Notes under the pieces: generated by a model | What the model was told of the DNA's origin: nothing | Seen by the model: only the letters and a program-made list of their open reading frames with translations | Database searches by the model: none | DNA from: Paguma larvata | Taxonomy: Eukaryota; Chordata; Mammalia; Carnivora; Viverridae | Direction: 5' to 3' | Assembly: GCA_030068075.1 (NCBI GenBank) | Contig: CM057823.1 | Location: 14,542,485 to 14,606,484, forward strand | DNA length: 64,000 bases | Part shown: in pieces, positions 1 through 10,745 of the stretch | Position numbering within the stretch: the stretch's first letter is position 1 | Layout: each line of letters starts with the position of its first letter | Program-made: the position numbers and the translations under genes

Positions 1-70
1 TTCTTTTTTCTTTTGAGCATTTATTCACCCTTGAGAGACAGAGAGAAACAGAGCGCAAGCAGGGGAGGGG

Positions 71-114
<44 letters not shown>

Positions 115-229
115 CACAAAGTTCAAAGCAGGGTCCAGGCTCTGAGCTGTCAGCACAGAGCCCAATGCGGGGCGCGAACCCATGAACCGTGACATCATGA
201 CCTGAGCCAAAGTCGGATGCCCAGGCTCC
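1..229 (-). mobile_element. Felid tRNA-derived SINE, damaged head
   Basis: The reverse-complement SINE body is followed by a shortened head: the segment before the terminal CCCAGGC is deleted. It includes an expanded (GA)n run at about 79-109. The left edge may continue outside the window. Confidence 0.8.
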
Positions 230-239
230 TGGAGATCTT

Positions 240-303
240 TTTTTCTTTTTCTTTCTTTCTTTTTTTTAAATGTTTATTTTTATTTATTTATTCAGAGCCA
301 TCC
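240..303 (-). mobile_element. Tail-only 5'-truncated SINE insertion
   Basis: A T-rich piece resembling only the 3' tail of the felid SINE. It is flanked by GGAGATCTT on both sides (231-239 and about 304-312), as expected for a truncated retroposition. Confidence 0.4.
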
Positions 304-309
304 GGAGAT

Positions 310-1240
310 CTTGTTAAGATGCAGATTCCGGGTGGCGCCGGAGGAAACAGGGAGATCTGTTTTAATAGGTAGAGAGTTTTAGTCTTGAAAGAGGGAAAGC
401 GTTCGGGTGATAGGTTGCACACCAACATGAAGCCAGGTAACACTACTGAAAGGCGCCCTTAAAAATAGTTAAGAGGGTAAAAGAAAAAAAAAGTTACGAC
501 GGTAAATTGTGCGCTGTGTGTATTTCAGCACGGTTTTTTAGAAAACGCAGACTCATGAGGTCCGGGGCAGGGCCCGCAGTTCCGCGTTTCTTCTAAGCGC
601 CCAGGTGACGCAGATCCCCTGATGCGGGCTGCGCGCTGGAAGAAGCAAGCGTTAGGGGTGGGGGGGCGTCGGGGTTAGGGGAGGGCTTGGTTTACTGTGG
701 CTTCTCCACGCCCTCCTCGGGGGCAGCTGCTCAGAATGAACCTGCTTTGAGAGAGACTCCTCCAAGGGCTTGGCTTCCGAAAGGGAGAAAGGTAATTCAC
801 AGATGCACAACCGATTCTGGGTTTATTTCATGTCGGAAAGAAACGTTTTTGTGTGTTTTACGGTTCTAGAAAATGCAGTGCCTTCCCTAGCTCAGAGAGC
901 TAGAAATGGAAAAGATTTTCCTCTTTAACCGGAACAGGGAGTAGACCCCCCTAAATCTGATCAGCGGCACCCCCTCCGGCAGGCTGTGGATCCTGGTTGT
1001 CCCTGAGCGGTGGGAATTCGGCAGTGCTAGCCCATGTCACCTCAGGGTTCCACGCCGTGCCATACCTGAGTATCCCCCAGGCCTCCTGTCCCGTGACCAA
1101 AACCACACCCCGGGCCCCGCCCACACTACCCCCAATTCAGAGCAAGACTCACTAACCCCGCCCCCATCCTCACCCCCTCCCGGGAATTCTAAGAGGCCCC
1201 AGAGTCGTGCCAAAATCCGGTGGTCACCACTTCTGCGCGC
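310..1240. other. Intergenic, no gene seen
   Basis: Mostly unique sequence. A short piece near 310-330 resembles a MER5-type fragment. A moderately GC-rich part lies at about 540-780. No convincing exon was seen. Confidence 0.4.
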
Positions 1241-1425
1241 CTGCTGTCTGACGCCCTTAGCCGCATCATTTCACTTAGCACTCTCACCAATTTATGAGGC
1301 TTTTACTGTCGTTATCACCATTTCCCGGGCGAGAAAATAGAAGCTCTGCTAGTTAGACAACTTAGCCGAAGTCAGAGCGCTGGCGTGTGACAGCCAGGAT
1401 TGAAAACTAGCTTTGTCTGGCAAGG
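1240..1425 (-). mobile_element. MIR SINE
   Basis: Diverged reverse-complement MIR: a TTTATGAGG/ATCACCATTTCCC-type core followed by a region like the loss-of-complementarity end with AGCCAGGATTGAA. Confidence 0.55.
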
Positions 1426-1883
1426 AGGCCCAGGCCCTCCCCACTCCGGAGAGACTGGCTTTGCGCGGGCCAGGAGTTTGGGCCAAGAGTGGTTTGCGGC
1501 TCAGGAGCACTAAATAGCATTAGAGGAGTGACTCGCATGCCAGGAAAGAGCCTTCCGGTTCAAAGCCTTCAAAGCGCGCTTCCCTGCCGCTCAGCGTCCC
1601 CAGAGCCTGGCTCTCGGTAGGAGGAATTTTATTTAGAGTAAGTGTGCTAAGGGGTAAATATGGCTCCGCCTTCCTAGCGAGGAATAAAGATTTTAAAAGA
1701 GTAACCTGTTAACCTAAATGGATTCGTGGTTGATGGAAAGTACCAGAGAAATTCATGGGGTGGGGTCTTGGGGGCGGGGAGTTGAGGGAGGGGAGCTGGG
1801 GGAATTTCCTCTTAGAGAAGATCTTTGAAACCCAAAAGGATTCTAGGTCACCTGGTCCTATTTTCACACATGCTTCCCTTAAT

Positions 1884-2087
1884 TTTGAAGTTTATTTATT
1901 TCGTGTGTGTGAGAGAGAGAGCCCAAGTCGGGGAGGGGCAGAGAGAGAGAGGGAGAGAGAATTCCAAGCAGGCTCCGCACTGTCAGCGCAGAGCCCTGAC
2001 TTGGGGCTCGAACCCATACTGTGAGATCATGACCTGAGCCAAAATCAAGAGTCAGAGGCTTAACCAACGGAGCCTCCCAGCCGCCTC
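1884..2087 (-). mobile_element. Felid tRNA-derived SINE
   Basis: Tail TTTATTTATTT at the left, GA-rich body, then the reverse complements of the tRNA-like B box and of the head (GAGCCTCCCAGCCGCC, diverged). Confidence 0.9.
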
Positions 2088-2146
2088 TGCAAACACGGTT
2101 TAGTATAAATTCCTCCATGTCATCTTACAAAACTGTTTTTTATTAA

Positions 2147-2178
<32 letters not shown>

Positions 2179-3104
2179 CAAGCATCGTGTCATTTGAGCC
2201 CCTCCCCTCCTTGTTCTAAAGGGGAATCAGAGGTGAGATTATTAAAACGCAGGTCTAAATATGTCTTCGGCATTTACTGAACACCCGTTCGCCTGATATT
2301 ATGCTCAAAATATAAAAATCAAAATAAAACGCATGACGCCAAGAAATTCACAGCGTCCTGGGTGTATAGTATTTTCCTGGGTGCTGAGCATGGTGGCGCA
2401 AAGGTGGAAGCGATACAGGACCTCGTGTGAGTTCAGCCCCCCCCCGCGTGCCTCCGATTCAGCAGCCATGCCAGAGACACGCAGCAGGAAGACCTAAACA
2501 AGGCACTGCCAGAATTCAAATCTGAAAGGAGTGTTAATGCCTTAACACCCAGTAGGAGTCTGACAGTTAATTTTTTTTAAGTATTAAGGAACCTAAAGGG
2601 AAGTCCACGGTAAGTTGAAGGGCTTTCTCCGCTCTCTAGAGAATTCTCCTGGCTAATCGAGGGATTTCTGGAAGGGCTAATGGTGCCAGCAAGGCTGGAG
2701 TTAATTCAGGACTCGGTGCGCGCACTGCCCTCGCCCCTTTCCGGGCATTACCTCTGCCCTGTTCCTTCTAGCTTCCTCTCGGCTCCGCCAAACATGCCGT
2801 CTCAGCAGCACGGGACGGACTCTGCAGGCTTCCTGGCAGTCTCATGGGACCACGAGGTCAGGGTGGCCTGATTCCTGTTTGCCCAAACACAGGAGAGCAC
2901 GGTGGTTTTTTTTTCAACCTGTTGTTCAACCCCTGATCCGTAGAGACATGGAAATCTGTCTTCGCGCCCACCCCTACGCCGACACCCACGGCCACACAAA
3001 TGCAGTGCAACAGCAGTAACACATTTAGAAGACTTTTCTTAGTTGTTTGGCCCCCAGAAGATTAGGAGTGGGTGGGAGGAGGCTTTGGCTCCATACAGAA
3101 TCAC
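2088..3104. other. Intergenic, no gene seen
   Basis: Contains an A-rich (AACAA)n-like stretch at about 2143-2180 and a short C run near 2440. The rest is unassigned. Short open frames here are expected by chance. Confidence 0.4.
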
Positions 3105-3245
3105 AGAATGTTTATTAGGTTCAACTTTGTAGTTGAAGAAATTAAAGCTCAAGTAGGCGAAGTAGCTTAGATCTGGTTAGATAGCTAGTTGGTGGCAAAG
3201 CCGACACCAGAAATCAAATCTACCGCTTAGCCAGTACTTTTCTCT
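3105..3245 (-). mobile_element. MIR SINE
   Basis: Diverged reverse MIR text: an AGTTGAAGAAATTAAAGCTCAAG-like core followed by TAGCTAGTTGGTGGCAAAGCC. Confidence 0.6.
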
Positions 3246-3279
3246 TACACCTCTTCTTAATTCCCTCTCAAGGCATCTT

Positions 3280-3492
3280 AAAAAAAAAATTTTTTAATGT
3301 TTATTTCGTTTTGAGAGAGAGACAGATCGTAGGTGGGGAAGGGGCAGAGAGAGAGGGAGACACAGAATCCGAAGCAGGCTCCAGGCTCCGAGCTGTCAGC
3401 ACAGAGCCTCATGCGAGGCTCGAACCCACCATCTGTGAGATCACGACCTGAGTGGAGTCGGTCGCCCAACGACTGAGCCCCCCAGGCACCCC
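3280..3492 (-). mobile_element. Felid tRNA-derived SINE with target duplication
   Basis: Full-length reverse element flanked by CAAGGCATCTT at 3269-3279 and 3492-3502. Confidence 0.93.
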
Positions 3493-4394
3493 AAGGCATC
3501 TTTACAAAGAAGTATCTGGAGAAACAAAATGAGAAACAAATGATTATAGAGCTAATCATTTAATGATCAATCACATTGGCCCCTTGATTAATGTTGTAAG
3601 TATTCCCCTGAAACATTTACAGGGAAAGGTTTTGCTGAACCGTATTAGTTTCGTCAGCTGTTTCTTCTTCGATTCCTGCGGCCATCCCTAAAGAAGTGGC
3701 CCAGAGGGAAGCAACACTTCAATTCCAAAAAGAATCTTTGAGGCAGAGAGAACTCTTGCCAGTCCGAGCGTTTAAGCCTCCAAAAATGGTAGCAGATAAG
3801 AGATGGTAAGCGCATTTATAGTTCAGGAGTCTAGGAATCTACATACGCCTTATAAATATTAAGATAATATTTCGAGAACATTGGAACAGATCATGAAGAA
3901 TATATTTCCATATTTTATATACATGCAACACAGAATTCATCTCCCAACTTGAACCTAAAATCTGTGTACTAAATCACCCTTTACCAGAGTTACTTGGCTC
4001 TGAATCTAAATCCACTGAACAAAAAGGTGCCTGAAGCCTCAGATGGGAAGAAATTTATCCTTTAAAAACTGGGTCTCTGGTAAACAGAGGCTTCCAAAAC
4101 TGGAAAAGAAGGTGACCGGGGCACGGTCCTTGCGCTCCGTACTCTATCCTGCCACATTCTGAAAAGAGGAGTTTTAGCCACTGGAAGACATATATCTTTC
4201 AGGATTGGAGAAAATTTAATTATTTGAAAATTACGATGATATGGTTTTATATGTGCTGAACTGTTATCACCACGAGGATTAAATTTAGTTTTTAATTCAT
4301 CTGAATTGGGGCGCATCATAATTAACTCAGTTTTTGGTTTTGAAGTGGTTTTTTTGTTTTTTGGTTTTGGGGTTTTTTTGCCCTAGGAAGATGT

Positions 4395-4640
4395 ACAGCA
4401 TCTAAAGAACGTTCCAACTATTTGGACTCAGTTATTCCACTTCCAGGAATTCATCTTAAGGAAATACTTCAGAAGGGAAAAAATGCTAATCTTGCAGTGA
4501 TGTTTATAATCAACTTTATTTATGATGGCCAAGAAGCAAGAGCGAGGAACAACCGGACAACAGGGAAATAAACTGTGACCGCAATTCAGTTAGAATCATA
4601 TGTGACCATTAAAACTGATACAGAGAAAAGCATATGAGAA
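4395..4640 (+). mobile_element. L1M-type 3' fragment
   Basis: Old L1 text from the end of ORF2/3'UTR: CACTTCCAGGAATTCATC, then ATGTTTATAATCA and GACCATTAAAACTGAT, matching the familiar mammalian L1 order. Confidence 0.6.
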
Positions 4641-4667
4641 GCAATCACGTGTGAGTATTATCCCTCG

Positions 4668-4830
4668 TAATTTTACACTTTATAGAGTTTACGAATTGGC
4701 CTTATGTTACATTGCCTCATTTATTCTTCATGATCGTGCTGTGCAATAGAAGTGATTTCGTCTTGCTGGTAAGAAAACAGACGAGGGGCACTGCGACGGT
4801 CGGGCTGAGGTCACTCATGAAATATTCAAC
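4668..4830 (-). mobile_element. MIR-like SINE, diverged
   Basis: TTTACACTTTATAGAGTTTAC followed by a MIR-like core with AAGAAAACAGACGAGG. Weak but ordered similarity to reversed MIR. Confidence 0.4.
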
Positions 4831-4936
4831 ACATTGACCGCAACGGTTTAAAAACCACATGTCTGTAGATCAAGATCGGAAAGACGGTGACAAGTTGCAA
4901 ATAGTTGCTCTGTTCAAACAAAATGTTTCTCTCCAC

Positions 4937-4938
<2 letters not shown>

Positions 4939-4972
<34 letters not shown>
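4939..4972. repeat. (GT)17 microsatellite
   Basis: About 34 bases of uninterrupted GT dinucleotide. Confidence 0.97.
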
Positions 4973-4973
<1 letters not shown>

Positions 4974-5429
4974 GGTAAAACTCCTTTAAACACTGACTAC
5001 TTCCGGTGTTGATTACTTATCCCAATCACTGAAGCTATGTTTATCAGCTTCCTTATCAAACATCAAAACCTTGGGACTACCTATGACATAGGGGCTCTGC
5101 TCTTTGCAGATATATGCCAACCATTTTGATGTCCTGAGTTCCCGCATGGACAGGAAGACTGCCAGGGGTGGCCAAACCAGTGGTATTCACATCGGCCTGC
5201 CTGCTATGCCCCCAATTCCAACACCGCCATGGCCCCATGGGAGCCCGCCTCTCTTCAGTCTTACTTGACGCATTTACTGATATACCCACTGAAGGGACAC
5301 CTCTCTGAAAATTAAGGCCACGAGTCCTTTGTGTTTCGTGTCCAGAGCTGCTTTCGAGAGAGGTGGCCTTTGAGTTACATTGTCACTAGCCCTGGATTCG
5401 TTTTCTGCCAATGACAGATGGGGATTGGT

Positions 5430-5715
5430 GACAAATACTCGACTCCCCACCCCTCAAGTGGGATAGCTGTCAGGTGCATACGCTTCCCCTGCTGCTAAGA
5501 TCTCTCCCAAACAATTAAACCTTGGTTGTCCAGAAGGATGACTTGCTAGATAATATCCCGTTTGGTTTGTTTTCTTCTCTTCCATGTTTCTCCCTCCCAC
5601 TTCCACGCCGCTGTTTCTTGGATTATCATCTCCCAAATAAACTACTTGCATTCAAGTCTTTGTTTCAAGACCTGATTTGGGAAGAAGCCCAAATAAGACC
5701 CCGTATTTCCGGAGG
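5430..5715 (+). mobile_element. Possible LTR-like remnant, unclassified
   Basis: Contains CCCAAATAAACTACTTGCA followed by a GTCTTTGTTTCAAGACCTG segment, resembling a polyadenylation signal and downstream R/U5-like order found in an old mammalian repeat. The family was not assigned. Confidence 0.3.
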
Positions 5716-6770
5716 GAAGTACTTACTTCTTTGGGACGCTGGAGATGTGGGGTTGCTGGTCCTTCCATTGTCTGCACACACCCAGAAGGCAGGAGACCTG
5801 GGTGACACAGTACACGAGTGGCCCGTAGGAGTATAAAGCAGCACAGCGAAGGCTGGGCAAGGAGCCTGTAGGGAACGGGGTGCAGCAAAGGGAACAGAAT
5901 CTGCCCAGCACTGTCAGAGGTGACATGCTAGTCAGCCATGCTTCTTTGATAGAATTCCCTGTGGCCTTGGACCATGCGGGCCCCTAGGATTTATTAGGCC
6001 TACGTGTATTTCCTGATTTTCTGTAACAGATGCACTTGATTGCCGATACACTGATATATACACCAATGTATAACGAAAAATAAAAATCATGCCTTTCAAT
6101 GAAACGAGTCTTCTTTATTAAAAATATTCATTGTAAGTTTGTGATTTGGAAGAGCCTACAAATCCAATTTGGTCTTCATTTGGGGTTAATCATGATTAAC
6201 CCATGACACTATAATTAAAAGAGCAGTATCTCTGTATCACCATTACCGCCAGGTTAGGGCACAGAGGGGAAAACAAGCAAAGTCCAGTATTGTACTGAGA
6301 CTCTGATCAGGCTCCGGTGTGAAAGCCATGCATGGCTTCTGAAAGTTCTGCTTAGGGGAAGCAGTAACGAACTATCACCTCAAGTCTTGCTCACTTCGAA
6401 ATGCATTTTATTTCATTCTTCAGGATACCCGCGTTTCAGAAGTGTCTGGCCGTACAAGGAAAAAGGCCAGCAAGAAACAACACAATGGATATTTGTTAGA
6501 ATACATATTACCAGTCCCTTCTTCCTTCAAAACAATCAGTCTTTCACTTAAAAAAAAAAAAAGGATCTGGTTCAACCAATGTTAGAATTTGTAGCAAGAA
6601 TCAAGGCAGGATTTTGCTCTTTTGATAGGCTGGTTCGTTATTCTGTACACGGATGCGCATCATACGATACCCAGAGTAGATCTTTCTCCCCCTGCAGTTA
6701 TGTCCCATTAGGACACTAGAACACAGGAAACATCAGAGCATTGTTCGTATTTGGCCTGAATGCATGTGAT
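5716..6770. other. Intergenic, no gene seen
   Basis: AT-rich in its second half, with a short A12 run near 6550. A 104-codon open frame at 5522-5836 covers the LTR-like remnant and has no protein-like features. Confidence 0.4.
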
Positions 6771-6774
6771 TTCT

Positions 6775-7150
6775 TAAAATTGTGGTGAAATATACAAAAC
6801 TGAAATTGACTATTTGACCCGTTTTAGCTCTAAAGTTGAGCAGCACTAACTACATTTACAATGTTGCGCAACCGTCATTACCATCCATTTCCAGAACTTT
6901 TTCCTCTTCCAAAACCAAAACCCTGTCCCCATTAAACAGTAACTCCTTATTCCCCACTCCCCTGACCCCTGGGAACCTCCATTCCACTTCCCGTTTTCAC
7001 AGACTTGACTACTCTAGGTATTTCATGTGAAGTGAAATCAACGTCCTTTTGCATTTGGCTTATTTCACTCAGTATAATGTGTTCAAGGTTCGTCCATGTT
7101 GGAGCAAGCATCAGAATTTCATTCTTTTTTAAAGCTGAATATTATTCTAT
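6775..7150 (-). mobile_element. L1 3'UTR/ORF2 end, left part
   Basis: Reverse L1 text: a TGGTGAAATATACAAAACTG-like start, GTTGCGCAACCGTCATTACC, CCATTAAACAGTAACTCC and ACTTGACTACTCTAGGTA, in the usual order. The element resumes after the SINE nest, at 7599. Confidence 0.85.
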
Positions 7151-7598
7151 CTTTTTAAGTTTATTTATTTTGAGAGAGAGAGAGAGAATGTGAGAGAGAG
7201 AGAGGGGCAGAGAGAGAAGGGAGAGAGACTCCCAAGCAGGCTCTGTGCTGTCAGTGCGGAACCGGATGAGGGGCTTGATCCCACAAACTGTAAGATCATG
7301 ACTTGAGCCAAAACTAAGAACTGGGGGCCCCTGAGTGGCTCAGTTGGTTAAGTGTCCAACCTCAGCCAGGTCATGATCTCACAGTTTGTGAGTTCAAGCC
7401 CCACATCAGGCTCTGTGCTGACAGCTTGGAGCCTGGAGCCTGCTTCGGATTCTCTATCTCCCTCTCTCTCTCTCTCTCTCTCTCTGCCCATCCCCTGCTT
7501 GCACTCTGTCTCTCTCTCTCTCTCTCTCTCAAAATAAAAACAAAAACAAAAGAAACAAGAACTGGACACCCAACTGACTGAGCCGCCCAGGCAGGCCC
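7151..7598 (-). mobile_element. Felid SINE inserted in L1, itself interrupted
   Basis: The reverse SINE body is 7151-7324 and its head remnant is 7566-7598. A younger + strand SINE (7325-7556) splits it. Confidence 0.85.
7325..7556 (+). mobile_element. Felid SINE nested inside another SINE
   Basis: Forward head GGGCCCCTGAGTGGCTCAG with an A-rich tail. AAGAACTGG is duplicated at 7316-7324 and 7557-7565, marking insertion into the older reverse SINE. Confidence 0.92.
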
Positions 7599-7735
7599 TA
7601 TTGTATTTTTTATATGTATGCGGTATTTTGTTTATCCATCTGTTCATGGACACTTGAGGTGTTCCACCTTTTGTGAATAATGCTGCTATGAACCTTGGTA
7701 TACAACTGTCTGAGTCCCTGTGAATTTTATTTTTA
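7599..7735 (-). mobile_element. L1 ORF2 end, right part
   Basis: Continues the L1 from 7150: GTTTATCCATCTGTTCATGG, then ATAATGCTGCTATGAAC, the standard next segment of reversed L1 ORF2. Confidence 0.8.
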
Positions 7736-7787
7736 ATAGAAATTTCATTTCCAACCCATACAGCGTGTGCGACATTTGTTTGTTTGT

Positions 7788-7945
7788 TTGTTTTAAATAT
7801 TTATTTATTTACTTCAAGGTGGGGGAAGGGGTAGAGAGAGGGAGAGCAAGAATCCCAAGCAGGCTCTACCCCGATGCAGGTCTTGAATCCATGAATCATG
7901 AGATCATGACCTGAGCCAAAGTCAACTGAGCCACCCAGGCGCCCC
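7788..7945 (-). mobile_element. Felid SINE, shortened
   Basis: Reverse SINE with small internal losses, ending CCACCCAGGCGCCCC. Confidence 0.88.
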
Positions 7946-8280
7946 TCTGATGTATATTTAAACTCTACTGAGGGGCTTTCCTTTTGAGAGGTTAGAGCTC
8001 CAGAGACCTTACAAAGTAATCATACAGATGAAATATTTTTACGATTTTGAAATACAGACAGAAAATATGTATAAACAAGGAGCGAGGCTTGGCTTAACGC
8101 GAAGGAAATAAAGGTGCAGCTTAATGATAGAATATAGGTATCAAATACCACAAGCCCTATAATACATCCTGCATTTCTCTTTTTATAGGTATTTGTCTTA
8201 GTTTCCCAGAACTGATCATAAACAGATGAAAACTTAAGAGGCTGGGTTAGAGTGTTCTGAGAATGATACTTTAGCAGAAA

Positions 8281-8491
8281 TAATTTTTTTTAATGTTTAT
8301 GTATTTTGAGAGAGAAAGGGAGAGCAGGGGAGGGGCAGAGACAGAAGGAGAGAGGGAGAATTCTAAGCAGGCTCCACGCTGTCAGCGCCGAGCCCGACAT
8401 GGGGCTTGATCCCCTGAGCCGTGAGACCATGACCTGAGCTGAAATCCAGAGTTGCATGCTTAAGAGAATGAGCCACTCACTCAGGCATTCC
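8281..8491 (-). mobile_element. Felid SINE
   Basis: TTTTTAATGTTTATGTATTTTG tail, GA-rich body, and a diverged head (CCACTCACTCAGGCATTCC). Confidence 0.88.
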
Positions 8492-8614
8492 AAATTTTTA
8501 AATTTAATATCAATTTTAACTCTTAACACTTATCCTATGGGTTTAAGGAAACTTTGTTTTCTTACTGAAAAGTGGACTTTGGTTTTTGTGAATCGTTGTA
8601 TTCACAGAGCTGCC

Positions 8615-8950
8615 ATCCCGGCATCTAAGAACTTCGAAAGAAATTTTTGTCTTGGCTTCAGATACCGTTTTTCACACCACGAGTGGTTTTCCGTGAACAA
8701 AGCGCGCACGTCCACCTTGTCAGAAGGTGAGATCGGATCGATGAAACAGACGGTCAGTTGTGCGTCAGCCCACAGAACCCAACAGCGGATTCGTATTTTG
8801 AAAACCATGCAGACGAGATGTTTCATGGAGCAAATACGGGGCTCAAGTAAGCTTTTCCGCTGGCGCTATTCTTGCAGCGACTGGCTCCAACGGTTGCTAG
8901 GCAACCATCTTGAATACGATACCTAGCAACTATGAACCGCCATCTTCCTT
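8615..8950. promoter_or_regulatory. CpG-retaining patch with RFX-like palindrome and YY1-like motifs
   Basis: This patch between SINEs keeps many CpG dinucleotides in otherwise average-GC sequence. It carries GGTTGCTAGGCAACC (8892-8906), which fits the RFX X-box rule (GTTGCT-A-GGCAAC), a second half-site CCTAGCAAC (8922-8930), and YY1-like CCATCTTG (about 8905-8912) and CCGCCATCTT (8937-8946). This suggests a promoter or enhancer, but no transcript is evident. The 156-codon frame at 8456-8926 starts in a SINE and is probably fortuitous. Confidence 0.35.
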
Positions 8951-9017
8951 TCCTGCTCTAGCCTTCTTTCTTTTTTTAATATTTTCTTTTTTTAATATTT
9001 CTTTTATTTGGGGAGGG

Positions 9018-9235
9018 GGGGCACCTGGGTGGCTCAGTTGGTTAAGTATCCGGCTGTTGACTTAGGCTCAGGTCATGATCTCATGGTTTGTGGGTTCGAG
9101 CCCCACACTGGGCTCTGGGCTGAGCATGGAGCTTACTTGGGATTCTCTCTCTCTCTCTCTCTCTCTCTCCCCCTCTCTTGTGTGCTCTCTCTCTCTCAAA
9201 ATAAATTAATTAAGAAACCTAAAAAAAATAAAAAA
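9018..9235 (+). mobile_element. Felid SINE
   Basis: Forward head GGGCACCTGGGTGGCTCAG, CT-rich segment, AATAAATTAATTAA tail. Forms an inverted pair with the next element. Confidence 0.92.
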
Positions 9236-9246
9236 TGAAAAATATC

Positions 9247-9441
9247 TTTTATTTTTTTTATTTTAGAAAGGGAGAGAGAGTGTGTGAGGAACAGGGAAAA
9301 GGGAGAGAAAGAGAGACTCTCATGCAGGCCCCAAGCTCAGCACAGAGCCCGAGGTGGGCCTCAATCCCAAGACCCCAAGACCATGACCTGAGCAGAAATC
9401 AAGAGTCAGTCCCTTAACCAACTGAGCCATGTAGGCACTCC
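9247..9441 (-). mobile_element. Carnivore SINE, diverged
   Basis: Reverse SINE with GA-rich body, tRNA-like core and head remnant (GAGCCATGTAGGCACTCC). Confidence 0.82.
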
Positions 9442-9442
9442 T

Positions 9443-9545
9443 AATTTTTTTTTTTAAGTAATCTCTACACCCAATGTGGGGCTTGAACTCACAACCCCAA
9501 GATCAAGAGTTGCACACTTTACCGAATGAGCCAGTCAGGCACCCC
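9443..9545 (-). mobile_element. Short older carnivore SINE
   Basis: Short type lacking the GA-rich segment: TTTTTAAGTAATCTCTACACCCAA tail, then GGGGCTTGAACTCA and CCAGTCAGGCACCCC. Confidence 0.85.
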
Positions 9546-10654
9546 CTGCTCTATCATTCTTTGAACCGACTTATAGTTCCCAGGTCCAGGGGAATATCAA
9601 AAGCCCAGGAGGGTGGGGAGAGAGAGAGATCTTAGACTGTCAGTACCTAAACTTACATTTTTAAAAGTTGTATTTCTTTGTGTTTCTTCCTAAATTCAGT
9701 AAGTATATGCTTTCGATATAAGCAAAACAAAAGCTAAATGTATCCCCTTTGGCAATTTAAATAACCCCTTTGTGAGGATGATGACTTAATACCAATAATG
9801 TTCCTTCCTGATCAATTAGCATTCCATGCAAGGGCAGAATCTTTTTGTGGACAAGAGTCCACTTTATACTTCCCTTTCATTGGCTGGAATTAGGTGCTTA
9901 AGACCTCAGAATGTCTTGAAAGGGAGTTAGATCATGAAAAGTTATGCACTCTCATTTTTTTTAAGCGATCCAGGAATTGGTGGGGGTACAAAAAGCAGTG
10001 AGAAAAAGGTACAAGTAAGGTCTGTATTAGTTGGGCTTAGATTTACCTGTGACAGGAAATTCAAATTAAGAGTAAGTTAAACAAGGGGCAGGTTTCTCCT
10101 CCATTCTATGTAAACTCAGCTGGTGTGGTGGCCCCACAATCGTGAGAAAAACATTGGCTTCTTCTATTTTCTTGTCCCCGTCTTCCACCTCATGTCCAAG
10201 ATAGGTGTCCCACCTGGCACCGAGTCCTGTCTTACCCAGTAGGAAAGAAAAGACGTGAGGAGAGGACACCCCTCCCCCCATTTTTAGGAAGCCACATTCC
10301 ACTTCCAACCAGAGCACAGTGTGAACCTCCACTCTCTCTTGCTTGTAGTTTGCCACACTCCACACATTTCCAATGTTACTTAGGTTCACACTTCCCCCCC
10401 CCCCACCTCCCGCCCCACCATGGGCTTGTTTCCATGATTGTGGTACAGAGAGTTTTGTCACAGTCTGCATTCCATCCTGGGACCCCTTGGCTCCTTCAAC
10501 GATTTGCAAATTTGCACACATTAAGGTTTTCTCTTTGTGCTGGAAAATTCTCCTGGGTTTGTCACATATCATTTTAAATATTAATAAAATATACCATTTT
10601 GATATTGTTTTAACAAATTATCTTTAACGATTTAGTATTTTAATATCAATTTCA
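9546..10654. other. Intergenic; possible old interspersed repeat at 10020-10360
   Basis: The segment beginning GTCTGTATTAGTTGGGCTTAG resembles an old mammalian repeat I could not assign. A C-run lies at about 10389-10402. The 168-codon reverse frame at 10066-10572 crosses this homopolymer and has no recognisable domain. Confidence 0.35.
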
Positions 10655-10745
10655 TATCAACGACAGCAAATGATTCACTCAGGGTCGCATAGCTGTTGAG
10701 TGGCAGAGCTGGGGTTCAAACCCACATGAGCGACTCCCCAAAACC
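10655..10745 (-). mobile_element. MIR SINE fragment
   Basis: CACTCAGGGTCGCATAGCTG followed by GTGGCAGAGCTGGGGTTCAA, the well-preserved 5' part of reversed MIR. Confidence 0.75.

Noticed and set aside
7151..7598. Apparent repeat-spacer arrangement of GA/CT-rich blocks as a CRISPR-like array
   Set aside because: The blocks are the low-complexity parts of SINEs in a mammalian nuclear genome.
8456..8926. 156-codon + strand frame over the RFX/YY1-like patch
   Set aside because: Its start lies in a SINE and the translation resembles no family; more likely a chance frame over a regulatory patch.
10066..10572. 168-codon minus-strand frame
   Set aside because: Crosses a C homopolymer (poly-Gly) and apparently overlies an old repeat; no domain.
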